Program-made: the position numbers and the translations under genes
Assembly (NCBI RefSeq): GCF_934309415.1
Contig: NZ_CAKRDI010000038.1
Span: 1-25,534, forward strand
Direction of reading: 5' to 3'
DNA from: an uncultured Mediterraneibacter sp.
Lineage (GTDB): Bacteria > Bacillota > Clostridia > Lachnospirales > Lachnospiraceae
DNA length: 25,534 nucleotides
Shown here: one piece after another, positions 1-8,314 of the stretch
How the letters are laid out: the number at the start of each line of letters is the position of its first letter
Position numbering within the stretch: position 1 is the first letter of the stretch
The notes under the pieces: generated by a model
Databases searched by the model: none
Told to the model about the DNA's origin: nothing
What the model saw: only the letters and a program-made list of their open reading frames with translations

Positions 1-365
1 CGGACGAATACATGACAGTCATCGTCCTCACTCATGGCTTGAAGTTCGCGGAAAAATTTCATGGTTTTCGGAACACCGAAGGTCATGTTGCGGAAAAGAC
101 AGATGGAATAACTACCAGGAAGAAGCATCTGACGGCTCATAAAAGCCCCGTTTAGTTCGGTTGCGATCCATGGTTCATGGAAGCTGCAGTCTACATCAAG
201 ATCGATCCAGAGTTCAGACCCTGTAACATTCACTTCAATGCCACTTCCGTTCCAGAAAAGAGGAAGAGGATCCTGCGTCTCATTAGTTCTCCCATAAATA
301 TGATAATAAGGAATTTCTTTTAGGGAATATATCTTTAATTTTTCATTCTTTGTCATCATAATCAT
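1..365 (-). CDS. SGNH/GDSL hydrolase, CE2-type N-terminal part (partial)
   Basis: Only the first ~121 codons lie in the window; the gene runs off the left edge. Translating the minus strand from ATG at 365 (a second and third ATG follow at 359 and 356) gives a beta-rich stretch with the pattern GSGIEVNVTGSELWIDLD, typical of the jelly-roll N-terminal domain placed before the SGNH esterase domain in carbohydrate esterase family 2-like proteins. The catalytic GDS motif would be outside the window. An AAGGAAGG ribosome site at 370-377 precedes the start. Known family members remove acetyl groups from plant oligosaccharides. Here it follows a sugar ABC transporter on the same strand, so deacetylation of imported glycans is a reasonable inference. 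The protein has no visible signal peptide, which suggests a cytoplasmic enzyme. Confidence 0.6.
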   Translation of the reverse strand, partial: MIMMTKNEKLKIYSLKEIPYYHIYGRTNETQDPLPLFWNGSGIEVNVTGSELWIDLDVDCSFHEPWIATELNGAFMSRQMLLPGSYSICLFRNMTFGVPKTMKFFRELQAMSEDDDCHVFV

Positions 366-390
366 TAAGCCTTCCTTTCAAAATTGATTC

Positions 391-412
391 AAGCGGATAA
401 AATCATCCGCTT
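391..412 (-). other. Perfect hairpin just upstream of the esterase ribosome site
   Basis: AAGCGGAT (391-398) and ATCCGCTT (405-412) form a perfect 8-bp stem with a 6-base loop. In the direction of the esterase transcript it ends 13 bases before the AAGGAAGG site. No T-run follows, so it is not a usual terminator. It could be an mRNA-stabilising or processing hairpin, but this is inference. Confidence 0.45.
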
Positions 413-429
413 CGCTACTTGCTCATAAC

Positions 430-547
430 CGAATAACTGCTCCGCAGTTTATCAGAAGGAGCTTACACTCCTCCTGATACAAGCAAGTCCCCACCCACTG
501 CTTATTGCTTTTCGCAATTGAAGCAGGGGACTTACTTAATTCGGTTA
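430..547 (-). repeat. 118-bp multi-hairpin intergenic repeat, copy 1
   Basis: This block matches 703-820 at 114 of 118 positions by eye. Its ends are inverted: AACCGAAT (428-435) against ATTCGGTT. Inside are three hairpins. AACTGC/GCAGTT is at 435-449. ATCAGAAGGAG/CTCCTCCTGAT is at 451-478. A compound hairpin has outer arms AAGTCCCC (485-492) and GGGGACTT (526-533) and inner arms ATTGC/GCAAT (504-518). The one imperfect pair in the second hairpin is a G-U wobble on the minus strand but an A-C mismatch on the plus strand, which suggests a function as minus-strand RNA. It lies between the binding-protein gene and the esterase gene, in their shared transcription direction. Confidence 0.8.
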
Positions 548-561
548 AAATATGAATTCTA

Positions 562-646
562 TTTAGAAAAAAGACGGTAACTCAAGCGGAACATCTGCCA
601 TCTTCCGGCCAGCCCATACCTAAATCACCGTCTTCTCTTTTCTAAA
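562..646 (-). repeat. Long hairpin element between the two repeats
   Basis: The arms 562-578 (TTTAGAAAAAAGACGGT) and 627-646 (ACCGTCTTCTCTTTTCTAAA) pair over about 17 bases with a small bulge, enclosing about 48 bases. The enclosed part has its own short stem (CGGAA/TTCCG, read on the minus strand). On the minus strand the 3' arm reads CGTCTTTTTTC, so the element could act as a terminator for the ABC operon. It could equally be a separate repeat family or a structured RNA. I recognise no known riboswitch in it. Confidence 0.6.
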
Positions 647-702
647 TTTTATTCCATACAATTCAGATTTCTGCAAATGATACTTTCTTGCACTTTCATA
701 AG

Positions 703-820
703 CGAATAACTGCTCCGCAGTTTATCAGAAGGAGCCTGCACTCCTCCTGATACAAGCAAGTCCCCACCCACTGCTTATTGCTTTTCGCAATTGAAGCAAG
801 GGACTTACTTGATTCGGTTA
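703..820 (-). repeat. 118-bp multi-hairpin intergenic repeat, copy 2
   Basis: This is the second copy, in the same orientation as the first, starting 10 bases after the stop codon of the solute-binding protein. It differs from copy 1 at four positions. Two fall in a loop (GCTTACA against GCCTGCA). One changes the outer stem from GGGGACTT to AGGGACTT, which stays paired as a U-G wobble on the minus strand. One lies just outside the end repeat. Its left end reads AAGCGAAT, so the end inverted repeat has one mismatch. Sitting right behind the stop codon, it would be part of the operon's 3' untranslated RNA. Confidence 0.8.
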
Positions 821-830
821 AATCGTATTT

Positions 831-2600
831 TTATTTTGCCTCTGCATCTTCTGTTGCAGGATATTTCTCAGCAGATGCCTGTCTTGCTGCTGTCCAGTCC
901 TTTGCATTCTGGTCATCAACTGCAAGTACATCATCATACCCCAGACCCTTTGCTGTTGTCTGCATCTCTTTTAAGATACTGTTGAACTCATCATCACTGG
1001 ATGCAAATACCATCTTCCAGGAGTTGTCAACTACTGCAGATTTGCACTGTCCGCGTACTGTTGTAATGTTAGAATCTGCTTCTGGAATTGCATAACTTGA
1101 TCCAGGTGCTACTTCCAGCATATCATGTGCTTCAAGATATTCCATTGTAGAAGAAGCTCCCATATGCTCAGACCAGTCTTTATCAAGTTCTGTCTGATTA
1201 TTTGCAATAGTTGTCTCCCATGTCTGCCAGTCATAAGCTTCTCCTGTATCCGGATCAATATCCTCTAAGTTTACAGGTTTAAAGTTCAGAGCAGATACAC
1301 CGTCTTTCCAGTTTCCACCGCCGTACTCTTCCGGTACTTCTACGCTGTTCATTGGAAGTGCTTTTCTACCAAAGTCTGTCAGTTCTACTTTTCCATCAGA
1401 ATTGATTTCATATGTAAGACCCTCGATACCTGCTGCACCATTGGACTGTCCATTGAGACGGATTCCTTCAGGAGAATACAGCCAGTCAATAAAGTCTGCC
1501 ATTCTCTGTGGATCTTCTGCATTGCTTCCGATACAGATTACTCTTGATGAATCTCCTTCAGGACAGCTTCCGTATGAGAAGATTTTCATATCTTCAACTG
1601 GCGCAAGCATGAATCCTTTTCCTGCTGCTTTGTTATCATCTGTATTGTAGAGGTTCTGACCAACCCATGGCCATGGGCAGTAAAGTACTTTTCCATTTGT
1701 ATATTTAGCTGACCATGTATCGTAATTCTGAGTTGTAGAATCCGGATCTACCAGACCTCTCTTGTTTGCCTCATAGAAGAATTTCAGAGCTTTGATGTAC
1801 ATAGAGTCATCATCGATAACGCTCTGTGTCTCTGTTCCATCTGCACTTAAAAGATCAAATCCAACCTCATCAAATCCATACATGCAGGCAATCTGTTTTG
1901 CATTATTGAGCATGTTGTCATCCCAGTCTTTGAACAGTGAGACTGCATAGATATCCTCAGCTCCTTCTTCTTCTCTCGCAAGTGACTGCATCTGCTCCAG
2001 AACATCCAGGAAATCATCCAGATTCTTCATTTCCGGATATCCGAGCTCTTTGTAATAATCCCAACGGATATATGGTCCGAATGTCGGCTCAAGTCCTTCA
2101 CTGGCCTCTGTCGCCGGATCAGAAGAAACAGAGTTCGGGAATGCAAACATGCCTTCTTCGGAAAGACCTGTATTTGTTGCATCAATTGCCTCTTTGTAGT
2201 TTGCCACGATATCTTTTCCATCCATCAGATCTGTCGCATCCATAACAAGTCCGGCAGAAACTACGTCATTGAGTCTTCCGTTATTTGTATTGATCAGGAC
2301 AAGATCTCCCAGATCTCCTGCTGCAGAACGTGTCTGGTACAGTGTATCTCCACCGCCTGCTACGTTCGGTGCAATAATGTTGAGTTCCATATTGAATTTA
2401 TCTTTTACAACTTTTGCAAACCATCCACTCTGAACTCCCTGATAGTTTGCGAAATCATCATACACATCAACTGTAATGAATTTGTCATAGTTTCCATCTG
2501 AGGAACCTGTGTTCTCACTCTTCTTGTCTCCGCCACAGCCTGCGAGCATTGTCACTGCCATTGCTGCACAGAGCATCACGCTGATTACTTTCTTTTTCAT
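831..2600 (-). CDS. Sugar ABC transporter solute-binding lipoprotein
   Basis: This 589-residue protein has a lipoprotein signal, MKKKVISVMLCAAMAVTMLAGC, with lipid-modified Cys22, followed by a low-complexity GGDKKSE linker. It should sit on the outer face of the membrane and deliver substrate to the two permeases encoded just upstream (34-base gap). The size is that of the large binding proteins of the LplA / family-1 type found with LplB/LplC permeases, which commonly take oligosaccharides. The start is supported by AAAGGAG just before ATG at 2600. No ATPase gene is present, as is usual for this transporter class, which often shares an MsmK/UgpC-type ATPase encoded elsewhere. Substrate is inferred only from the neighbouring GH94 gene. 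Confidence 0.9.
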   Translation of the reverse strand: MKKKVISVMLCAAMAVTMLAGCGGDKKSENTGSSDGNYDKFITVDVYDDFANYQGVQSGWFAKVVKDKFNMELNIIAPNVAGGGDTLYQTRSAAGDLGDLVLINTNNGRLNDVVSAGLVMDATDLMDGKDIVANYKEAIDATNTGLSEEGMFAFPNSVSSDPATEASEGLEPTFGPYIRWDYYKELGYPEMKNLDDFLDVLEQMQSLAREEEGAEDIYAVSLFKDWDDNMLNNAKQIACMYGFDEVGFDLLSADGTETQSVIDDDSMYIKALKFFYEANKRGLVDPDSTTQNYDTWSAKYTNGKVLYCPWPWVGQNLYNTDDNKAAGKGFMLAPVEDMKIFSYGSCPEGDSSRVICIGSNAEDPQRMADFIDWLYSPEGIRLNGQSNGAAGIEGLTYEINSDGKVELTDFGRKALPMNSVEVPEEYGGGNWKDGVSALNFKPVNLEDIDPDTGEAYDWQTWETTIANNQTELDKDWSEHMGASSTMEYLEAHDMLEVAPGSSYAIPEADSNITTVRGQCKSAVVDNSWKMVFASSDDEFNSILKEMQTTAKGLGYDDVLAVDDQNAKDWTAARQASAEKYPATEDAEAK

Positions 2601-2634
2601 AACGCTCTCCTTTTTCTTTTTCTCTATTCTCTTA

Positions 2635-3558
2635 TTAGCCTTTTACTGATCCAATCATGATACCTTTTACGAAGAATCTCTGGAACATCGGATAGATGCA
2701 GAGGATCGGAAGTACTACGACAACCGATACCGTCATCTGGATCGAAGTTCCGGTCTGCTGGGTTGCAAGTGCTGCTGCACTGATTCCAGCCGCTCCACTG
2801 TTTCGTACCATGGCGGCAAGCGAACTTGCCTGATTGATATAAGTATACAGTAAATACTGCAGAGAATACAATTTCTGATCTGTAATATAGATCAAAGTAT
2901 CCTGATAGTTGTTCCACTGGTTTACTGCCGCAAAGATTGCTACAGTTGCCAGGATTGGTGTACAGGTTGGAAGAATCACTTTATAAAATATCTTAAAGAT
3001 TCCTGCTCCGTCAATCTCTGCTGCCTCCTGAAGTGCTTTCGGCAGAGATTCTACATATGTTTTAACAAGGATGATGTTAAACGGCTGTACAATCGTCGGA
3101 ATTACATATACCCAGAAGGTATTGGTCAGATGCAAGTTCTTCATTGTGATGAACATCGGGATCAGACCTGCATTAAAATACATTGTGATAACGGTAAATC
3201 TGTACCAGAGTTTTCTCTTCCACATCTTTTCCTGTGTGAACATAAATCCGAGGAATGCAGTAACAATCACTGTAAGTCCGGTACCGATCACTGTCTTTCC
3301 GACAGAAACAATTGCTGCTGTTCCAAGGCCATTGAGCTCCAACAGAGCTTTATAATTTGAGAAATGAATTCCCTTTGGCAGGAAATTGATTAATCCTGCT
3401 GCGCTTAAATCATTCGCACTGATTGTATTGATCACCATATAATAGAAAGGATAAATACAGATCAGTGTGAAAATTCCAAATACTGCATAGTTAATGATGT
3501 TAAATGTTACATCTCCCGCAGTCAGTTTGTTTTTCTTTTTTACAGCTAACTGACTCAT
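2635..3558 (-). CDS. Carbohydrate ABC transporter permease, LplC/YtcP type
   Basis: This 307-residue integral membrane protein has about six membrane segments. The EAA loop (EAAEIDGAGIFKIFYKVILP) is the contact with the ATPase in MalG-like permeases. I choose the ATG at 3558 (MSQLAVKKK) because AAAGGAG lies six bases before it; the ATG 12 codons earlier lies inside the end of the previous gene and lacks such a site. It starts 16 bases after the stop of the LplB-type permease and is co-transcribed with it and the binding protein. Together the two permeases form the membrane channel for the glycan importer. Confidence 0.9.
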   Translation of the reverse strand: MSQLAVKKKNKLTAGDVTFNIINYAVFGIFTLICIYPFYYMVINTISANDLSAAGLINFLPKGIHFSNYKALLELNGLGTAAIVSVGKTVIGTGLTVIVTAFLGFMFTQEKMWKRKLWYRFTVITMYFNAGLIPMFITMKNLHLTNTFWVYVIPTIVQPFNIILVKTYVESLPKALQEAAEIDGAGIFKIFYKVILPTCTPILATVAIFAAVNQWNNYQDTLIYITDQKLYSLQYLLYTYINQASSLAAMVRNSGAAGISAAALATQQTGTSIQMTVSVVVVLPILCIYPMFQRFFVKGIMIGSVKG

Positions 3559-3574
3559 TTGTTTCTCCTTTCCC

Positions 3575-4522
3575 TTAGATGATTGATTCGCCACGTGTCT
3601 TCTTGGAAACTACGTTACATACTGATAACAATGCCACACTGATAATACTCTTCAACATACTGATTGCAGTTGCAAGTGAATAACTGCTTCCCGTCATACC
3701 AATGTTGTATACATACAGGTCAAGTACCTGGATATGTGTCTTATTGAATGAGTTCTGGAATACGAAATACTGGTCCAGACCGTTGTTCAGGAAGTTGGAT
3801 ACTGCCATCATCAGCATGATAAAGAAGGTTGGAAGCAATGCCGGAAGTGTGATGTATTTCATCAGCTGAAATCTTCCTGCTCCGTCAATCTTTCCTGCCT
3901 CATAAAGTTCCTGATCGATTCCTGCGATGGATGCAAGATAGATGATTGCTCCCCATCCAAGACCTTTCCATGTATTCCACAGAAGCATCCACAGATATGT
4001 ATGTGAATCACTGTCCAGAAATTTGATCGGCTGTGCGATGATTCCTGCATTCTCAAGCAGGCTGTTTACCATACCTGTTGATGAGAACAGTGCAAATGCT
4101 ACTGAGTAAACAAGTACCCAGCTGATGAAGTTCGGCAGTGTTGTAAATGTCTGTACAAATGTCTTGAACTTCTTACATTTAATCTCATTGAGGAAGATCG
4201 CAAATCCTAATGGAAGGATTGAAGTTAACAGTCCGAGTAAACTCATTGCGAATGTATTTTTCATTACCTGTATCAACTGTGATACCTGTGTCTTATTCGT
4301 AAAGAGCATCTTGAACCACTGGAGTCCTACAAATTCACAATCAGAAAGACTTCTCGGCGGTTTGTAATCATAAAATGCATAGATCCATCCATGCAGTGGA
4401 AAATATGAGAACAAAAATACCAGCACAAGAAATGGTAAGATCCAGAGGAAATATCCGAAGCCTTTTTTAGCTCCCACCTTACTTCCCTGGGTGCTCTTTA
4501 CAGCAGTTTTGCTTTTTTTCAT
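3575..4522 (-). CDS. Carbohydrate ABC transporter permease, LplB type
   Basis: From the ATG at 4522 (MKKSKTAVKS) this is 315 residues. A stronger ribosome site (AAAGGAGGT, 10 bases before) supports this start over the ATG 19 codons upstream, which has none. A basic N-terminal tail is followed by about six membrane segments and an EAA-type loop, EAGKIDGAGRFQLMKYITLP. LplB-type permeases pair with LplC in transport of complex sugars. It is the first gene of the operon lplB-lplC-binding protein, and its upstream region holds a nested dyad at 4641-4699 that could control the operon. Confidence 0.9.
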   Translation of the reverse strand: MKKSKTAVKSTQGSKVGAKKGFGYFLWILPFLVLVFLFSYFPLHGWIYAFYDYKPPRSLSDCEFVGLQWFKMLFTNKTQVSQLIQVMKNTFAMSLLGLLTSILPLGFAIFLNEIKCKKFKTFVQTFTTLPNFISWVLVYSVAFALFSSTGMVNSLLENAGIIAQPIKFLDSDSHTYLWMLLWNTWKGLGWGAIIYLASIAGIDQELYEAGKIDGAGRFQLMKYITLPALLPTFFIMLMMAVSNFLNNGLDQYFVFQNSFNKTHIQVLDLYVYNIGMTGSSYSLATAISMLKSIISVALLSVCNVVSKKTRGESII

Positions 4523-4640
4523 TTCTCCCTTTACCTCCTTTGCGGAACTGCTTTGCTTTTCTGTCTCTAATCCTACCATCCATATTTTTAAAAGAATACC
4601 TTAAAAATTCACACATATTTCATGCTTAAATCCGCTTTTT

Positions 4641-4699
4641 ACCGTATTACGTTCTGAAATAGCTCTTTTTTCATGTATTTCAGTTCACTTTTTTACGGT
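4641..4699. promoter_or_regulatory. Nested dyad in the divergent transporter/yesL control region
   Basis: Two inverted repeats are almost concentric. ACCGTA (4641-4646) pairs with TACGGT (4694-4699), and CTGAAATA (4654-4661) with TATTTCAG (4676-4683). They lie between the lplB-type gene and yesL. No gene for a cognate regulator is visible in this locus. A regulator-binding site is an inference from symmetry and position; it could also form a hairpin in the 5' leader of the transporter mRNA. Confidence 0.4.
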
Positions 4700-4773
4700 A
4701 GTTATTTCTTTTTTACATCTATATATTATGAATTAACAACGAACGTAAAATCTTGCTGCATCGTCAGTGTATA

Positions 4774-4806
4774 GTTACTGTTCACAGGTAACCTGCAAAC
4801 AGTAAC
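4774..4806. repeat. Dyad-symmetric repeat motif, copy 1
   Basis: GTTACTGTT (4774-4782) and AACAGTAAC (4798-4806) are perfect 9-bp inverted arms around a central palindrome CAGGTAACCTG. The left 28 bases recur at 16863-16890 with two changes. The motif lies 34 bases before the yesL start, so it is in its promoter or 5' leader. It may be an interspersed palindromic repeat or an operator. Confidence 0.6.
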
Positions 4807-4840
4807 CGTGTATATATTCATATGAAAGGATGGTCACACT

Positions 4841-5461
4841 ATGAAAGACAAACTCATGAACCCTGTATTTGATGTCATCAATACACTCTGTAACTATATT
4901 GTATTAAACCTTGTATTCTTAATCACATGCCTTCCGGTCTTTACGATCGGCACAGCACTTTCTTCCTTATATTGTGTAACACTCCGTGAAGCACGTGGCG
5001 AATATGGCTACCTTGTCCGTCCTTACCTTACAGAGTTCCGCAAGAATCTGAAATCCGGCACTGCTGCCTTCGGAATCCTTTTTCTGATCGGTGCAGTCCT
5101 TCTCTTTAATCTTGCGTTCTGGTATTCCATGGGAACAGTTCTTACCTCTGTACTTTCCGGACTGTTCATGATTGCCATGATCCTCTGGCTCTTTGTATTT
5201 ACTTATACCTTCCCACTGATCGCCAGATTCCAGAACAGCACAAAACAGACATTAAAAAATGCATTCTGCCTGATGATGACAAATGTAAAACCGACCATTG
5301 CCCTGGCACTGATCTATATTACAGTGATCACCCTCTGCATGTTTGCTCCACCGATGAAACTACTGATGGTTCTTTTCGGATTTGCATTTATCGCTTATTG
5401 TCAGTCTTTCATTTTCAAGAAAGTCTTTGAGCCTTATGAGAAAGTTCAGGAGGAACTGTAA
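4841..5461 (+). CDS. yesL: YesL family (DUF624) membrane protein
   Basis: This 206-residue protein has four to five hydrophobic segments and the N-terminal pattern typical of YesL (MNPVFDVINTLCNYIVLNLVFLI.. near the start, then TIGTALSSLYCVTL). YesL homologues of unknown biochemical role are encoded beside LplB/LplC-type sugar importers, for instance in the rhamnogalacturonan region of Bacillus subtilis. The start is supported by AAAGGATG eight bases ahead of ATG. It is divergent from the importer and upstream of the GH94 gene (163-base gap). A role in assembly or regulation of the transporter is possible but unproven. Confidence 0.85.
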   Translation: MKDKLMNPVFDVINTLCNYIVLNLVFLITCLPVFTIGTALSSLYCVTLREARGEYGYLVRPYLTEFRKNLKSGTAAFGILFLIGAVLLFNLAFWYSMGTVLTSVLSGLFMIAMILWLFVFTYTFPLIARFQNSTKQTLKNAFCLMMTNVKPTIALALIYITVITLCMFAPPMKLLMVLFGFAFIAYCQSFIFKKVFEPYEKVQEEL

Positions 5462-5624
5462 TTCCAAATTCTTATTTTTTCTAAATTTCTAAAAAAGAAA
5501 ACAGGAAAAAGTTCAAATATTTTAATTACAAATAGAACGGAAATTGTTCTAGTCTCATTTTACACTACGATATCTCCCTGTATTTACAGGATAAAAGATA
5601 TATATCAACAAGGAGGATTACTTT

Positions 5625-8105
5625 ATGAAATTCGGACATTTTGATGACAACGCCAAAGAGTACGTCATCACATCCCCAGAAACTCCACTCCCGTGGATCA
5701 ATTATCTCGGAAATGAAAGTTTCTTTTCCCTCATTTCCAATACATGCGGAGGATACAGCTTTTATAAAGATGCGAAACTGCTTCGCCTGACACGTTACCG
5801 TTATAACAACGTGCCTGCTGACACAGACGGACGCTACTATTTCATCCGTCACAACGGAACTGTATGGACTCCAGGATGGCAGCCGGTAAAAACAGAACTG
5901 GATTCTTATGAATGCCGTCACGGACTTGGATACAGCCGTTTTATTTCTTCAAAAGACGGAATCCACGCAGATCTGACTGCTTTTGTTCCACTTCACGAAT
6001 CATGCGAGGTAAACCGCATCGTTCTCACAAATAAAAATGAAACAGAAGAAACTCTGGATCTTACTTCTTATGTAGAATTCTGCTTCTGGAATGCAGTTGA
6101 TGACTCTACCAACTTCCAGCGTAACTTAAGTCTTGGTGAAGTGGAAGTCTGCGGATCAGAACTTTATCATAAGACAGAATACAGAGAGCGACGCAATCAT
6201 TTTGCATACTATACAGTCAACGCACCGATCGACGGATTTGACACAAGCCGTGATGAATTCCTTGGTGTTTACGGTTCTGTAGAACGTCCAAAGAACGTAC
6301 TGGAAGGTGTTTCTCATAATTCTATCGCAAGTGGCGGTGCAGTGATCGGATCTCACCATCTGAAACTCACACTCGCTCCGGGGGAATCCAGAAGCTTTGT
6401 CTTCCTTCTCGGATACAGCGCAAATCCGTCAGATGATAAATGGGAAGCTCCAAATGTGATCAAAAAAGAGCAGGCGCGTGCTGCCATGAAGCGTTTCTCT
6501 ACTGATGAGCAGGTTGACGCTGCATTACAGGCACTCAAAGATTACTGGAATAATCTGCTTTCAACTTATGCGCTGGAAAGCAGCGATGACAAACTGAACC
6601 GTATGGTTAACATCTGGAATCAGTATCAGTGCATGGTTACATTCAACATGTCCCGTTCTGCTTCCTATTTTGAATCAGGAACCGGACGTGGTATGGGATT
6701 CCGTGATTCCTGTCAGGATCTCCTTGGTTTCGTTCATCTGATCCCTGACCGTGCAAGACAGAGAATTCTCGATATCGCAGCAACACAGTTTGAAGACGGA
6801 AGTGCTTATCACCAGTACCAGCCTCTCACTAAGAAAGGGAACTCTGATATCGGAAGCGGATTCAACGATGACCCGCTCTGGCTGATTGCTGGAACTGCTG
6901 CTTATATTAAAGAAACCGGAGACCTTTCTATCTTGGATGAACAGGTTGACTTTAATAACGACAGCACACTCGCAAAGCCTCTGATGGAACACCTGAAACG
7001 TTCCTTTGATTATACACTGACACACCTCGGACCACACGGCCTTCCTCTCATTGGACGTGCTGACTGGAATGACTGTCTGAACTTAAACTGCTTCTCCAAA
7101 GAACCGGGAGAATCTTTCCAGACATTCGGACCTTCCGAGGGACCGGTTGCTGAATCTGTATTCATCGCCGGAATGTTTGTAAAATATGGAAGAGAATACG
7201 CTCAGATCAATGAGCTTCTCGGAAATCAGACAGAAGCTGACCGCGCATATGCCGCTGTAGATACAATGTACGACACAATTCTTGATGCAGGATGGGACGG
7301 AGAATGGTTCCTGCGTGCCTATGACGCATTTGGCGAAAAGGTAGGCTCAAAAGACTGTGACGAAGGACAGATTTATATCGAACCACAAGGCTTCTGTGTT
7401 CTTGCCGATGTAGGTGTCAATGACGGGCAGGCAGAAAAAGCACTGAATTCCGTTAAAGAAAAACTTGATACAAAATACGGTATCGTCCTTCTTCAGCCGG
7501 CTTACACCACTTATCATCTGAATCTTGGTGAGATATCCTCCTATCCGCCGGGATATAAAGAAAACGCAGGTATTTTCTGTCACAACAACCCATGGGTATC
7601 CATCGCAGAGACCCGTATCGGAAGAGGTGACAGAGCGTTCGAGATCTATCGTCGTACCTGCCCTGCATACATTGAAGAGATCAGTGAGATCCACCGTACA
7701 GAACCATATGTATACTCACAGATGATCGCCGGATGTGATGCACCAAAACATGGTGAAGCCAAGAACAGCTGGCTGACAGGAACTGCAGCCTGGACATTCG
7801 TAAATGTTTCCCAGTACATCCTCGGTATCCGTCCATCTTTCAAAGGACTGGAAGTTGACCCGTGTATTCCTTCTTCCCTGGAAGAATTCACCGTCACAAG
7901 AAAATACCGTGATGCTGTTTACAACATCCATGTACTGAACCCGGATCATGCCGAAAAAGGCATCCGTACAGTAAAAATCAACGGAACAGAAATTCCTGTT
8001 GCTGATCTGCTCCCTGAAAGAACAGCACATGAAGCTTCCGATGGTATCTGCATCCAACCGGTTGAAGGAACAGACATTTACAATGTGGAAATCGTAATGG
8101 GATAA
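5625..8105 (+). CDS. GH94 glycoside phosphorylase, probably cellobiose phosphorylase
   Basis: The enzyme is 826 residues, close to the ~810 of clostridial cellobiose phosphorylases, and its N-terminus ([16 protein letters not shown], then [10 protein letters not shown]) is the hallmark of that group. The domain order fits GH94: an N-terminal beta-sandwich (about 1-290), a helical linker, an (alpha/alpha)6 barrel (about 320-740) and a C-terminal jelly roll. The DWND motif at residues 480-483 (in [10 protein letters not shown]) carries the general acid Asp of the family. There is no signal peptide, so it acts in the cytoplasm, splitting cellobiose with phosphate to glucose 1-phosphate and glucose. 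Other GH94 activities (laminaribiose, chitobiose, cellodextrin) are alternatives; sequence similarity favours cellobiose. AAGGAGG precedes ATG. Confidence 0.88.
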   Translation: MKFGHFDDNAKEYVITSPETPLPWINYLGNESFFSLISNTCGGYSFYKDAKLLRLTRYRYNNVPADTDGRYYFIRHNGTVWTPGWQPVKTELDSYECRHGLGYSRFISSKDGIHADLTAFVPLHESCEVNRIVLTNKNETEETLDLTSYVEFCFWNAVDDSTNFQRNLSLGEVEVCGSELYHKTEYRERRNHFAYYTVNAPIDGFDTSRDEFLGVYGSVERPKNVLEGVSHNSIASGGAVIGSHHLKLTLAPGESRSFVFLLGYSANPSDDKWEAPNVIKKEQARAAMKRFSTDEQVDAALQALKDYWNNLLSTYALESSDDKLNRMVNIWNQYQCMVTFNMSRSASYFESGTGRGMGFRDSCQDLLGFVHLIPDRARQRILDIAATQFEDGSAYHQYQPLTKKGNSDIGSGFNDDPLWLIAGTAAYIKETGDLSILDEQVDFNNDSTLAKPLMEHLKRSFDYTLTHLGPHGLPLIGRADWNDCLNLNCFSKEPGESFQTFGPSEGPVAESVFIAGMFVKYGREYAQINELLGNQTEADRAYAAVDTMYDTILDAGWDGEWFLRAYDAFGEKVGSKDCDEGQIYIEPQGFCVLADVGVNDGQAEKALNSVKEKLDTKYGIVLLQPAYTTYHLNLGEISSYPPGYKENAGIFCHNNPWVSIAETRIGRGDRAFEIYRRTCPAYIEEISEIHRTEPYVYSQMIAGCDAPKHGEAKNSWLTGTAAWTFVNVSQYILGIRPSFKGLEVDPCIPSSLEEFTVTRKYRDAVYNIHVLNPDHAEKGIRTVKINGTEIPVADLLPERTAHEASDGICIQPVEGTDIYNVEIVMG

Positions 8106-8200
8106 ACTTCAGATATAGAAAGCATACGTCCTCCGATGAACCATAATTTTAAAATAGGCAGGTGCAAATTTCATAACTGAATCGTAATATATCTCACACG

Positions 8201-8249
8201 AAAAGAAGCGGGAGACACGCATCTAACTGTCTTGTCTCCCGCTTCTTTT
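8201..8249. terminator. Bidirectional rho-independent terminator
   Basis: AAAAGAAGCGGGAGACA (8201-8217) pairs perfectly with TGTCTCCCGCTTCTTTT (8233-8249) around a 15-base loop. T-runs follow in the plus direction, and A-runs upstream give T-runs on the minus strand. It lies between the convergent GH94 and MFS genes and can stop both transcripts. Confidence 0.92.
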
Positions 8250-8314
8250 TTCATTTTCTTATATTCAGAATCTATCATTCTTCACTTTTCTAAATTTGTT
8301 TCGCCACTCTTCTC

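Noticed and set aside
430..820. CRISPR-like direct repeats
   Set aside because: Only two long copies with internal hairpins and a structured spacer; unit length and spacing do not fit a CRISPR array.
430..820. Insertion sequence carrying inverted ends
   Set aside because: The repeats have short inverted ends but no transposase frame; at most non-autonomous elements.
778..1095. Plus-strand open frame of 105 codons
   Set aside because: Antisense to the end of the solute-binding protein and overlapping the structured repeat; low-complexity Ser/Ala content.
5565..8057. Several minus-strand open frames of 60-120 codons
   Set aside because: All are antisense within the GH94 gene or its upstream region and lack ribosome sites or family patterns.
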